Assembly: GCA_950295325.1 (NCBI GenBank)
Contig: OX485806.1
Span: 6,386,001-6,450,000 of the forward strand
Length of the DNA: 64,000 nt
Reading direction: 5' to 3'
From: Polytrichum commune
Taxonomy: Eukaryota; Streptophyta; Polytrichopsida; Polytrichales; Polytrichaceae
Shown piece by piece: positions 32,838-42,620 of this stretch (positions within the stretch are counted from its first letter, which is position 1; every line of letters begins with the position of its first letter). The notes below the pieces were generated by a model. It was not told where the DNA came from. It saw nothing but the letters and a program-made list of their open reading frames with translations, and made no database searches. The position numbers and the translations under genes are program-made.

Positions 32838-34127
32838 ATGGTTCTTGGGGGGATGGAGGCTTGGAGATCTAGGTTTAAGGAGTCCCGTGAGAGGTTTTTG
32901 GAGGACGACGAAGATGATGACGCGAACATGGAAATGGCAGTTGATCAGTTCCAGAACTTCATTGACTATGAAGGCCCGTCACGGAGAGCTGCGGGCGGCT
33001 CACGGCAAGGCAGGGCAGCTAACATCAAGCGCGACAGAGTAATTATGGATGCACAGATGCACAAGGACTACTTTGCTGATCGTCCTACTTATGGCCCTCA
33101 TATCTTTCGGCGCCGATATCGCATGAGAAGGTCGTTTTTTTGTTATATTCTGGAGAGGGTGTGTGCCCGGGATGTGTATTTTGTTCAAAAAAGAGATGCC
33201 GCGGGGTTGTTGGGGTTGTCTTCGCGCCAAAAGATAACCGCTGCACTGCGGATGCTAGCACTGGGAGTGTGTGCAGATGCCATGGACGACTATTGCCGAA
33301 CGAGTGACTCCACCGCCATGGAGTGCATGGGCATGTTTTGTGCTGCAGTGCGTGCAGAGTTCGGGGACTACTACCTGCGGAAGCCCACGTACGAGGATTG
33401 TCGGGAACAGCTCGCCATCAATGAGGCCCGTGGATTTCCAGATATGTTTGGTTCCTTGGATTGCATGCATTATGAGTGGAAGAATTGCCCTGTGGCTTGG
33501 CAAGGTGATTTTGGAGATCGAGACGGCAAGAAATCAATTATCCTGGAAGCAGTGGCAGACCAGAGTTTGCACATTTGGCACATTTATTTTGGCCTCCCTG
33601 GTTCGAACAATGACCTTAATGTCTTGGATCGGTCTCCCTTGATCCATGACTTGCTGAGCGGTACAGCATGCGACATGACCTTTGAGGTTAACGGGCAGGT
33701 GTACAACCGCTACTACCTGCTGGCTGATGGTATTTACCCGCAATGGAGCTGCTTTGTGCAAAGCATCCACAACCCAGAGGACGAGAAGAGGAAATACTTT
33801 GCGAAAAGGCAGGAAGCTTGCCGTAAGGATGTGGAAAGGTGTTTCGGCGTTCTTCAGGCACGTTTTGCAATCATTCGGAATCCTTGCCGGCAGTGGGGAA
33901 TGCAGGGGATCTCAGACATCATGTTTGCTTGCTGCATCTTGCACAACATGATAATTGATGATGAGAGTGGTGTGCAGGGCCTTGAAAATGTACTTGGGGC
34001 TACATTTGATGACAATGTTCCCATGGAGAGAGGATTAACTTTTGAACAGTTGCTGGAACACACACAGGAAATAGAAGATGAGGATATTCACTACAGTCTG
34101 AGAGGAGATCTGATTGAGCACTTGTGA
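32838..34127 (+). CDS. PIF/Harbinger DDE transposase
   Basis: Nuclease that cuts and rejoins the element ends, acting in the nucleus with its SANT-like partner. From the ATG at 32,838 it is 429 residues, uninterrupted, the normal length for plant Harbinger transposases; an ATG at 32,853 is a possible alternative start. The N-terminal third is acidic then basic, with HIFRRRYRMRRSFF. The catalytic triad is visible: Asp208 in GSLDCMHYEWKNCP, Asp297 in LLADGIYPQW, and Glu333 in DVERCFGVLQARFAIIRNP. The motif GLPGSNNDLNVLDRSP between the two aspartates is also typical. The gene is GC-richer than the surroundings and has no visible intron. It lies about 740 bp from the left TIR. Confidence 0.95.
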   Translation: MVLGGMEAWRSRFKESRERFLEDDEDDDANMEMAVDQFQNFIDYEGPSRRAAGGSRQGRAANIKRDRVIMDAQMHKDYFADRPTYGPHIFRRRYRMRRSFFCYILERVCARDVYFVQKRDAAGLLGLSSRQKITAALRMLALGVCADAMDDYCRTSDSTAMECMGMFCAAVRAEFGDYYLRKPTYEDCREQLAINEARGFPDMFGSLDCMHYEWKNCPVAWQGDFGDRDGKKSIILEAVADQSLHIWHIYFGLPGSNNDLNVLDRSPLIHDLLSGTACDMTFEVNGQVYNRYYLLADGIYPQWSCFVQSIHNPEDEKRKYFAKRQEACRKDVERCFGVLQARFAIIRNPCRQWGMQGISDIMFACCILHNMIIDDESGVQGLENVLGATFDDNVPMERGLTFEQLLEHTQEIEDEDIHYSLRGDLIEHL

Positions 34128-34796
34128 ACTTTGAAAGGTCAAAACATGTATGAAGATAATTAGTAATGAATACAATAAACCCTAAAAGCTTTTGGAGCAG
34201 CTCATGTTTTTTTTTTATGAACACAATATTTCGTTATTGCTTTGGGGCAGCTCGCACATAACCTTCGGGTTGGTAAACCCAAAACATTACATGTGTTATT
34301 CCATAATTACACCCGCCTTCAACTTTCGCCCTCCAATTGTTGAGATCATCGGTTTTCAAATCGATTTAGCGCATTGTATATATGCCCCGTCAATGTCCCT
34401 GCCAACCTCGACAATGTCACATTTTTTATGTCAATGCTTTGGGAATGTCGCAAACTTGCATCGATTGTTTCAAATTATATCGAATTAGCATCTCATAACC
34501 ACACCTAAATAAGGGAAGGGGATATTCAATCCGACTTTTGCATATGCTTCATCGTAAATTTGCTAATGCATCGTAAGTTTCATTGTGTAAATAGAAATGG
34601 CACAAATCGGGGAACACAAAAACAAACAAAATAACACCCAAATACCTTGAGTGTGCACCTATATGTAGGGGGAGGAATTTGATATCATTTCCTTATGAAC
34701 ATATAGTCCAAAAAAAGTAAAGCCAAAAACACACTTGATTTAGGGGAACCCATAAATTGCACTAACTCATCATTGGTAATTAAGAACTGGCCGCTA

Positions 34797-35167
34797 CACT
34801 AAATGGTCCTAATTAGTGTAGGTGGGAAATTAGTGTGGATAGGGTTTGCTCAGGTCACACTAATGTTCTAGCCAAGGTGGAATTATCGAACAATCCAAGA
34901 CCCAGGGTCTTCCCATGGGTCTTCATGAGGGCTTCCGTCCAACACCGTGCATAAGATAAAATAACCACCTTACATCAAAAGTAGCACAAAAACAAATCTA
35001 ATGCCCGGATTTATTCTTTGAGAAAACATAAACTGTGGCTCATGTTATTTTCTAACTAGACATTTACTGTGGCTGAAAATTTAATGTGGTCCACATCAAT
35101 TCTCATCTTGAGAATTAACATGAGCTCTAGTAATTACCGTGACCAACACTAATAGGACAATTTAGTG
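34797..35167. mobile_element. 371-bp MITE, CACTAAAT-type ends, TA duplication, copy 2 (nested)
   Basis: The left end CACTAAATGGTCCTAATTAG and inverted right end CACTAAATTGTCCTATTAG are near-identical, flanked by TA (34795-34796 and 35168-35169). It is homologous in reverse orientation to 18,839-19,161. It sits inside the non-coding middle of the Harbinger element. Confidence 0.8.
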
Positions 35168-35184
35168 TAGTTACAAATGAACAT

Positions 35185-35400
35185 GGTTGAGTTTGAGAAA
35201 TTATCGGTTTAAATTTTTAGTTTTTAGGAAAATTACCAATTTCTTTGGAGATATTTTGTAGTATATTTATCAATTTCACAAAGAAAAATAAAAGGTTTCA
35301 ACATTTAATTGGTAGGTCTTGGAAACACTAGGATCTTGATTGGTTATGTCAAAAATCTCCCATACATTGGTCATGAAAGGTATGTGGGCCTTATGTGGTC
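35185..35400. repeat. Dispersed repeat D, copy 3 (inverted)
   Basis: The inverse complement carries GGGAGATTTTTGACATAACC, CAAGATCCTAGTGTTTCCAA and TTTCTCAAACTCAACC, the blocks of the copies at 12.5 and 28.3 kb. It lies directly beside the nested MITE in the Harbinger interior. Confidence 0.55.
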
Positions 35401-38400
35401 ACCCCTAAACACCTTTATTCAAGTGGTAAGGTAAGGTTTGTGGTTAAGAAAGGAGACCAAAAAGACTCATGTGGGAATGAGATAGGAATATGCTTTGGCA
35501 ATCAACCACTCTAGGTGGGTTATTGAACTTGTATCTAGGTCGTGATGGACTTTTGATGAGCTCATAAACTAACAAGCATTTTTTGGAAATGCAAACAATT
35601 GTGCGTGAAGTGTTGTCACTTATGCCATGTAGCTATTATGTAAGCGGTCATATATGGAAAAGACCATTAACATGATGTGTGCAAACATTTGGCGTCATAA
35701 TGGAGATATTGAAGCGGGTGTACGGCGGCAATTTAGTCCAAACTTGGCCAAAGAGTTTAGATATATTTAAATACTAGTATGAGAAGGCGACTAAGTCATC
35801 ACTTAATTTAGAGAGAGAGACCTCACTTTGGCCTCTTTTAACTTCCACATCTCGATTTTGAATATGACACTTGCATTATAATCTTTGTCATTCATAACTA
35901 CTAAGAGACAACGAGCACATTATTGTATGTGAAGTTGGAAGTTGGCAAATTACATACGGTCACATACCTTAGTGGATCTTATTGCTACATTTCGAGTATA
36001 TGCAACAACTTGTTTCAACTAGAAATTGTGGAGTGGGTTCAACCCTTAAATGACCCATAAATTACTAATTATTTAAAGAATAGTTAGAATATACCTCAAT
36101 GCTTATTAATCAAAATCAATTGACAAACGAACATCCATTATACACGTTGTTTCAAAGCTTTTATATTGGATGAATAAGAGGTTTGCTTGTATATGATAAT
36201 CCCCTCGCTCCGTGCACTAGGCTCGTTGCACAATTTAATCCAACGCAAGCACACTATATTATGTGGATATGAAAGGTTTCTCACTTTTGATGATATGTCA
36301 AATTAAAGTGGGCCACAATAATAGGTCTAAAAGGTGACTTATGTAAGTATGTAGCATCTCAATGCCATGTGTATGAAGGAAAAGCCACAAGATTTGTAAT
36401 CTTCTTGTTTATGTGGCCTCGCCCTTTAGTTGGAATGGTGGGCTTCATAATCTCAAAACCCAAATCATGCTTAAGGCTTTTTTAGGATTGTGTACGGGTT
36501 GTCTACACTTGTGTTCCCTATTCACATGCAAATAGGACATGGCAAACATACACATTGTCATTTTACTTTGCTTTATTTAATTTCATTAACGGACTTCAAG
36601 AAGCCACTCCCCAAACGAAGATGGCCATAACTAAACACTCATTATTATTCTATAGTTGGTGGGATTTTAAGTAGACAAATGATCAATGTTCAAGATGGAA
36701 GTGTCGTATGACTTTCATTTTGAAGGGTTTTCAAATTTCAACCCTTCAATTGAAGAGTTGGTTCAAATCCAAGACGTCAATCTATGAATATAGAAATGAA
36801 ATGCAAAATTCATATTGAAAAATCAACTTTCTTGCTCTCACATGCTTAAGAAGAGTTAAATTGAATGCCCCAACAATGACCCTAAATATTCCCAACGTTG
36901 GCATTTACCAAAACATTGTATTGAGTTTCAATCTCTATTTTCCACAAAAAAACTATGTATGTCCTCTTTAGTGTAAACGGTACCAATCATGACAATTACC
37001 CCGCACCAACAAGGAATTGAGCTTGCTTCAAGACCCAATAAAGTTAGGTTGATTATTGTTAGATGACGATTAGTGTTAGAGGCAATAGTTACCCAATACA
37101 CTAATTGTCACTTGAAAGTAAAATTAGTGTTAGAATTTCCGTTGTCTTTATTTTGCATCGTGGAAGTTGTTATCCATTTGGTTTCAATTTTTGTAATAAC
37201 ATATTCGTAGCATATTACATTTCTACGAGGCACACATATTCTACCTCGAATTCCTCGTTTGAATTTCCACCAAAAAAACCATCTAACACTAAATGCGCTT
37301 ATGTAAATATTCAAAGTTAGTAATTGGCACAAATAGTGTTGGAGTTGACATTTAATGTTCTTGAAATGGAGAAGCAAACAAACACCATTCTCCTTTGCAA
37401 TTTCGTATACATTTTCGATATCATTGCCAAAGAGGGGTCCCATTATTTTTGAATTCGGTGTTATATCAATACATGATCGATACTATCACATTTACAGCAC
37501 GTAGTTTTGTAAAAATAAGGTATTCAATCAAGAAGAATTTTGCAATCATTTCTGCAAAAACATTGTCTTGAGTTCTTACCCATTCAAAGTGTCCACACTT
37601 ATTGGACACTCGCATGTGGATATTTGGAATTACGACTAAGCTTATGAGTTTCAGGGGTGGGGCTGGTTGTTGTGGACGGAGCACATTGAATTTTACGTGG
37701 CGATTTATTTGCTTCTGCGCAGAGGATGGTGCCAACGAGCAATACTTGCCTAAAAATCACAATCGATGTGGAATACTATGCCATTGAATTTTTTCCTCAT
37801 ACCTTTAAAGATTTCAAGGATTAAGACTGTGGATGAAAGGACAAAATCATTTTACACTCAATAAAATTGGATACATCCATCTCTGTGCCTCAATTCTACC
37901 ATCTCATCATCATCATCTACTTCTAGGGGACTTGAACCCCCCCCCCAACCACACCGTTGGAGTCTGGATTGCTCGCTTGCATTTGTAGCCACGACCCAAC
38001 ACCTCCAGGGAACAAATGAAAATCGTGACCTGCAGCAAGAAGACACGATGAGGAACACCACCCACAACCACCAATGTATAGGGTACTGGAATTTCGATCA
38101 GGTAAAGATTGAATTTCGAAGGGGTCAAAACCAATAGTATTATGACACATGTTCTAGCATTGAGTGCTTCAACAAAGAGGAATGATTGGTTAAAATTAAA
38201 TGAGCAGTTATGACAATCTCTAGACATTGGTAACATGTTTAGGTAAACTTTCGGCTTCAAAAATACACAAAAACTTCAATGTAAGAAATAAAATCACCGC
38301 AAATTTTGCAGTCCTTCTCTGCAAAAACTTCCTACATGAGAAAAATGTGCACTATTTTATACGTCTCGAAATCCGACGAAAAATCTCTTAAAAGTCATCA

Positions 38401-38700
38401 GTTTCAGGTGCCTCTACTCTAGTACTGAACATGAGCGGAGTCGCCATATGGTACACCAGCTCCCCACTGGTTCTCAATTATTCAGAATTTCAAGCCTCAC
38501 ACTTTTCTGCTCTCAAGCTGCGTTTCTTTTGCTTTGAAAAAAATAAATTAACTGTCAAGAGCTACCAGATTCAACATGAATATGATGCATGCAGATCTGG
38601 AGCTGCGAATGAGGAAATCCGACTGCTACACAGAGATGGGCCCGTTGAGTTTGAGAAATAACTGGTTCAAGTTCAAGACTCCAGGCAAATCGCTGATCAT
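35401..38700. other. Non-coding interior of the Harbinger element
   Basis: AT-rich DNA without a supportable gene. At 38,190-38,290 a segment (ACATTGGTAACATGTTTAGG, then CTTTCGGCTTCAAAAATACA) matches one arm of the foldback at 63.1-64.0 kb. At 38,640-38,690 there is a short piece of dispersed repeat D. This suggests old insertions, or that the element grew by accretion. Confidence 0.5.
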
Positions 38701-38713
38701 TTTACAGGAATCC

Positions 38714-39324
38714 TCAGAATAATACACAGCACAGTACTGAAAAAAGAAGAACTGAAAGAGATAAACTTGGAATTTGCTGGGCTTGGACGACCAGCATCAA
38801 CTCCATGGCCGAAATTAGTAGCAGGAAGACGCCGATCTTCAACCAGAGCTGCCCCGAAATGGAGGGCGACAACACCTGGGATGACCCGAAATGGAGGGCG
38901 ACAGCACCTGGGATGAAGCAGGCTGCAACAAGAGGAGGAAGTTGACGCCGAGGCGGACCAAAATGGACTCCGACAGGGGCTAAACAAAGACTCCGGCGCT
39001 CCATCTCCGGTAGGCAGCAGCAAGAGGAGGAAGCCGACGCCGACCACAACGAGGCTTCCCGAAATGGACTACGGCGCCAGGTACAGAAAGACTCCACCGC
39101 CGAGACTCGAGAGCTCGGTTGTGCGTGGCTGGCGGGATTGCCAGCAATGACTTCGGACCAGAAATTTAATTTATGGCGAGAGGGAAGGCAAAATAGGTTG
39201 CGAAGGAAAACGAACCCAGGAACATCGCCGGCGACAGCAGCTGTGGCCCCGGGAATGGATGGGCGCAGCCAGATCGCCGCGACGAAGGGGATCGAGTGCA
39301 CGGGACCAGGTAAGAGGAGGAGGG

Positions 39325-39375
<51 letters not shown>

Positions 39376-40846
39376 AACAACCCACCTGCGGCGTCGGAGT
39401 CTCCGAGTTGTCTTTCGGGGCTCGGGAATCGGCGGTCTCCAGGAACAGAATTTTGCTCCTCGCCCTGCCAACCTCGGCGCTCTCCATCCACACTCCCATT
39501 CCACAGAACCTCCTCCTCTCGCTCCTCACCCTGCTCCCATTCCCTCCCCTCCAGCTCGGGATCCCACTCCCGCACAGGCACTCCTCCACTCCACGCCCCT
39601 GCACTCCTAGCTGCCGCCGGACTTCCACTGCGCTGCGGCGTTGCGCTCCCTCTTCGCAGCAGCACACCTCCCCGCCGCTCTTCAACACCGACTTCGCTCC
39701 CTGCACACCCTCCTCCTCTCCGACCCCTCCCTCCTTCGCCGCCTGCACGCCCTCCTGCACTGCCCGCACTCCTTCTCGTCCCTCCTGCCACCCTCCCTCC
39801 TCTTCCCTCCATCCCCCCTCGCACTGCAGCAACCCTCGGTGCCCCACTGCCTCCATGCCCTGTCGCTGCAGCAGCAGCCGGAGCAGGTGCGGAGCGGGCA
39901 GCGCCACCAGTTGAACCATCGCAGGTGTCGACGCCCCTCCCCGCTCCTCGACTGGACTGTCTGCCTGCGGCACTGGAAACTCTGCAGCTACAAACTCCCT
40001 CGCATGCTGTCTGGACTCCTCTTCAGACAACCTTTTCTTAAGTTTTTTTAGCTCTTCCCCTCTCCTAAGCCTCAGATATTCCCGTGCATCCTCCCCTGCA
40101 CTGTCATCTATCGGCATGGTCATCAAGAGCAACATATTTTGCTCTTCAAGAAGAGCAACTTTTTTCATTTGAACTGCTGCCATACTCCTTGTTGCCTCAG
40201 CTTGAGCATACAATGCGCCGTCTCTTATCTTTTGTTGTATGTTGTCTTGCTTCGCTGCTTTCACTCCCCCCGGCCGCTCATTATACACAGATTGAGACCT
40301 TGCTGCAGCCTCCGAAATGCCACCATCCAGATCTTGTGTGTTGCTTCCCTCGCACTCATTGGCAGGTCGTTTCTTGCCCATAGGCGACTGCGTCCATCCG
40401 TCAGCCCACCGGGGACAGTCTTTGAGCAACAACCAACAATGCTCAAAAACAAAATCTGTATTTTTTGCACTTTTCTGCCTATACAACTCCTTTGCATCCC
40501 TCAATGTATCAGCCGCATTGTTGCCACTCTTGTGCAAACGCTGGATTTGATTGTAAATGCCACAGAACTTTGACACATTGTGTTTTATCAAACCCCACTT
40601 TGTCTCCAGACTTCGCAATGGCCGCACTCCATCTGGGCGGTTTTCATTGTAGTGTTCAGTAATCCTCTCCCAAAACACACCTGCCTTTTGTTGGTTCCCC
40701 ACCACACGATCTTGCGAAACTAACATCACACTCTTGCATAGTTGCTCTTCTTCCACCCTAATAAAATTCTTTCCTTTGCAACCAACTTTTGCTAGCCCCC
40801 CTTCCGGTGACCCCAATCCACCACCTCGTTCCCTCCGACTAGCCAT
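38714..40846 (-). CDS. Harbinger MYB/SANT-like partner protein (C-terminal half doubtful)
   Basis: The second Harbinger protein, which in this superfamily binds the ends and brings the transposase to them. From the ATG at 40,846 the frame is open for 710 residues, but only about the first 300 look genuine. Residues 26-100 form a trihelix/SANT-like domain (FIRVEEEQLC, FWERITEHYNEN, RSLETKWGLIKHNVSKFCGIY). Residues 136-147 are HCWLLLKDCPRW, and a helical part ends in EYLRLRRGEELKKLKKRL near 275. Beyond that, Glu/Gly/Arg-rich repeats and a run of about 17 Phe come from antisense reading of a C/T-rich block and an A49 tract. The natural stop has probably been lost or lies beyond an unrecognised splice. 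Confidence 0.75.
38870..39130. repeat. Short GC-rich tandem duplications
   Basis: CACCTGGGATGA recurs around CCCGAAATGGAGGGCGACA. A longer unit beginning AAGAGGAGGAAG and containing GACGCCGA, AAATGGACT and AAAGACTCC occurs twice about 90 bp apart. These lie in the extension of the partner-protein frame and help explain its repetitive composition. Confidence 0.6.
39325..39373 (+). repeat. A49 homopolymer inside the Harbinger element
   Basis: An uninterrupted run of 49 A on the plus strand. It follows AAGAGGAGGAGGG and precedes CCAACAACCC. It might be a retroposed tail or a slippage expansion. Its exact length should be treated with caution because long homopolymers are assembly-prone. Confidence 0.9.
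39374..39960 (+). other. C/T-rich GC-high block, possible captured host fragment
   Basis: A sharply bounded block of very high GC content, dominated by CTCC/CCTCC on the plus strand. All three plus frames and one minus frame stay open for long stretches, which is a composition effect. One plus frame (from about 39,641) reads Leu/Ser/His/Pro-rich protein such as LRSLHTLLLSDPSLLRRLHA, which could be an exon of a host gene. No domain is recognised. It lies between the A49 tract and the genuine part of the partner-protein gene. Confidence 0.35.
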
Positions 40847-41054
40847 TGACAAAACCTCCAACACTGTCAGACTGAGAAAGTCAAGTTTTGGAGGGTGCAA
40901 AATTTGCACACCAAGCTGCCGTCCAAGGCAGCTTGGATGGCGTGACCGGCAGTGGGTTTAGGGTTGCCAGGAGGGCGGTGGCAGATATACCGGGACCCAC
41001 CACGGCCACCTCCCGTTGGCGTGACCGTTGGGGGGAACGGTGGCCATGCCCTAA

Positions 41055-41658
41055 GTAAGAGTGTCCAGACCTGCAACATGAAACCATCTGGCGGCTCATA
41101 GAGTCACAGCCTTGTCACTCTCGTTCAGCAATAAATTCGATAACTTCATGATCAGATTTCCTGCGAACCTAGTTGGTGCTGAACCTAAGGTATTGGGCCT
41201 TATGTGGTCTTTTGAGGGCCGGTTGAAGGTAGAAATACCATAACCCGTGAAAATAAGGTGATGCGGCTAGAACGTGTGGCTTGCAATTTTGTGCAATATT
41301 TTTCAGAGATGGAGAAGAAGAAACGATGAGGAATGTGAGTTGTTTTGTAATTTTTTTCTTTGTAAATAATTAGTTACATTTTTTCAAAGAGGCACGTAAG
41401 TCAAACCCTCTACTTGTACAATAGAGTCTCCCTTGATCTTAACATCAACATAGTCTATTCCGCATACAAAGACGCGCGAAACGGTTAACTTAATAATGGC
41501 ACCTAAGTGGTGTGAAACAACACCTATCTGGCCAATCATTACATCCCATCTAGCAGTGTGTCCTTTTCGGGCCACCACTTTTCCAATTAGCCATTTTGGG
41601 TCCCCATAAGAACCACTATGCCCCTAGTCTAGTGCACCACTGGTGGTCATTAACCGCT
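41055..41658. other. Spacer right of the Harbinger element
   Basis: AT-rich. Nothing recognised. Confidence 0.5.
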
Positions 41659-41661
41659 TTA

Positions 41662-42217
41662 GGTATTTCTACCTTACACCATGGACCATGAAGTCGGACC
41701 ATGGAAGATGGCCTTTTCCATGGTCCAACTTCCATGGTCCGATTTCTTAAAGAAATTGATTTAAAGGTCTTTGGGTCCCTCACTAGGTGTAAACCGAATG
41801 TGGACCAAGAGGAATGACCATGCACCAAAAAGTGAATGTGTTGATATGTCCGAAAAGGACAGTTTTGAAAAGAAAAAAAAGTTTGATCATTCTTTTGTCT
41901 TCTTTTGTCTTCATCTTCTCTTCCCAAAAAAAATTTCATTAAAAAAAAATAGTATTAAAATATGTTCTCTACCATGGGCCCTTCCTTTTTTCAATCACAA
42001 CACCTCGTTTGCCTCTCCCACAAAAAAAATCCGTTGGACCATGTTAGTGGATATTGTAGGCCTTAAAATATGTCTTTTGGGGACTTCGAACTCCATGGTC
42101 ACTCTGACATTTTTTTTCTTGGTGTAAACTGGAGTGGTCCCGGGACGAGGTCAATGGCCAATCACAAATTTTACAAGGCCTTGGGACAACTTCATGGTCC
42201 ATGGTGTAAACAACCCC
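41662..42217. mobile_element. 556-bp MITE with GTTTACACC-type ends, copy 2, TTA duplication
   Basis: The inverse of the right end is GGGGTTGTTTACACC followed by ATGGACCATGAAGT. The left end has CTTACACCATGGACCATGAA. TTA flanks both sides (41659-41661 and 42218-42220). The inverse complement matches 11,446-11,993 almost throughout. A TTA target and no coding capacity fit a PIF/Harbinger-derived MITE. Open frames inside are incidental. Confidence 0.82.
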
Positions 42218-42236
42218 TTAATCGGATAGTGATACT

Positions 42237-42620
42237 TAAGAGGTATAAGGTAGATGGGTCTTAAGTGGTTGATTTTTTCCAACTAGACCATTTCTCCTAG
42301 AATACAGAACACGCGATGAGTACGAGATGGTTAGCAAATCCAAACTGAGGCCATAGTCACCTTTTCAAATAAGTTTTGGAGCTCATTTAAAGATTCTCTT
42401 TTTCATTTACCAAATTAAAGATCCTCGTACTCATTAAGTAGTCATATATGTTCCTCCAATTATGTTGACTATTGAGCCTAGAATGGTTATCATATTTTGA
42501 GTGTGCGATCTAATCTCTTTTAAAAACACGTTTATTGGGAATCTATTCTTGGAGCCACACCAAATCAAATACTACTCAAATGTAGGTGTCCTAATAAGAA
42601 AGTAAACAAATGGGGGTTGT
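42237..42620. repeat. Dispersed repeat E, copy 1
   Basis: Shares an ordered set of blocks with 51,860-52,250: TAGATGGGTCTTAA, GAGGCCATAG, a GAGCTC/AAGCTCG block, GTTGAYTATTGAG, AGAATGGTTAT, TCTCTTTTAAA and ACTCAAATGTAGGTGT. Shorter matches lie at 31,235-31,420, 50,425-50,620, 57,090-57,330 and about 62,930-62,985. The class is unknown. No TIRs or LTR ends could be fixed. Confidence 0.55.

Larger units (their letters stand above)
32102..41051. mobile_element. Complete 8,950-bp PIF/Harbinger transposon
   Basis: Both ends begin GGGCATGGCCACC (left at 32102, right as inverse at 41051), with imperfect pairing continuing about 25 bp more (CCCCCCAACG shared). TAA flanks both sides (32099-32101 and 41052-41054), the 3-bp target of PIF/Harbinger. 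It carries the two expected genes in convergent orientation: a DDE transposase (plus strand, 32,838-34,127) and a MYB/SANT-like partner (minus strand, from 40,846). The 4.5-kb middle is non-coding. It includes a MITE (34,797-35,167), copies of dispersed repeats and a GC-rich low-complexity block. TIRs, TSD and the transposase all look intact, so the insertion may be fairly recent. Confidence 0.95.

Noticed and set aside
34797..35167. Calling the CACTAAAT-ended MITEs members of the CACTA superfamily
   Set aside because: CACTA elements make 3-bp duplications. Both copies here fit TA better, so the superfamily is left open.
39138..40051. Several long plus-strand frames of 130-260 codons in the Harbinger right half
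   Set aside because: All overlap each other and the partner-protein gene. Openness is due to C/T-rich GC-high composition, and poly-Lys comes from the A49 tract. At most one could reflect a captured exon.
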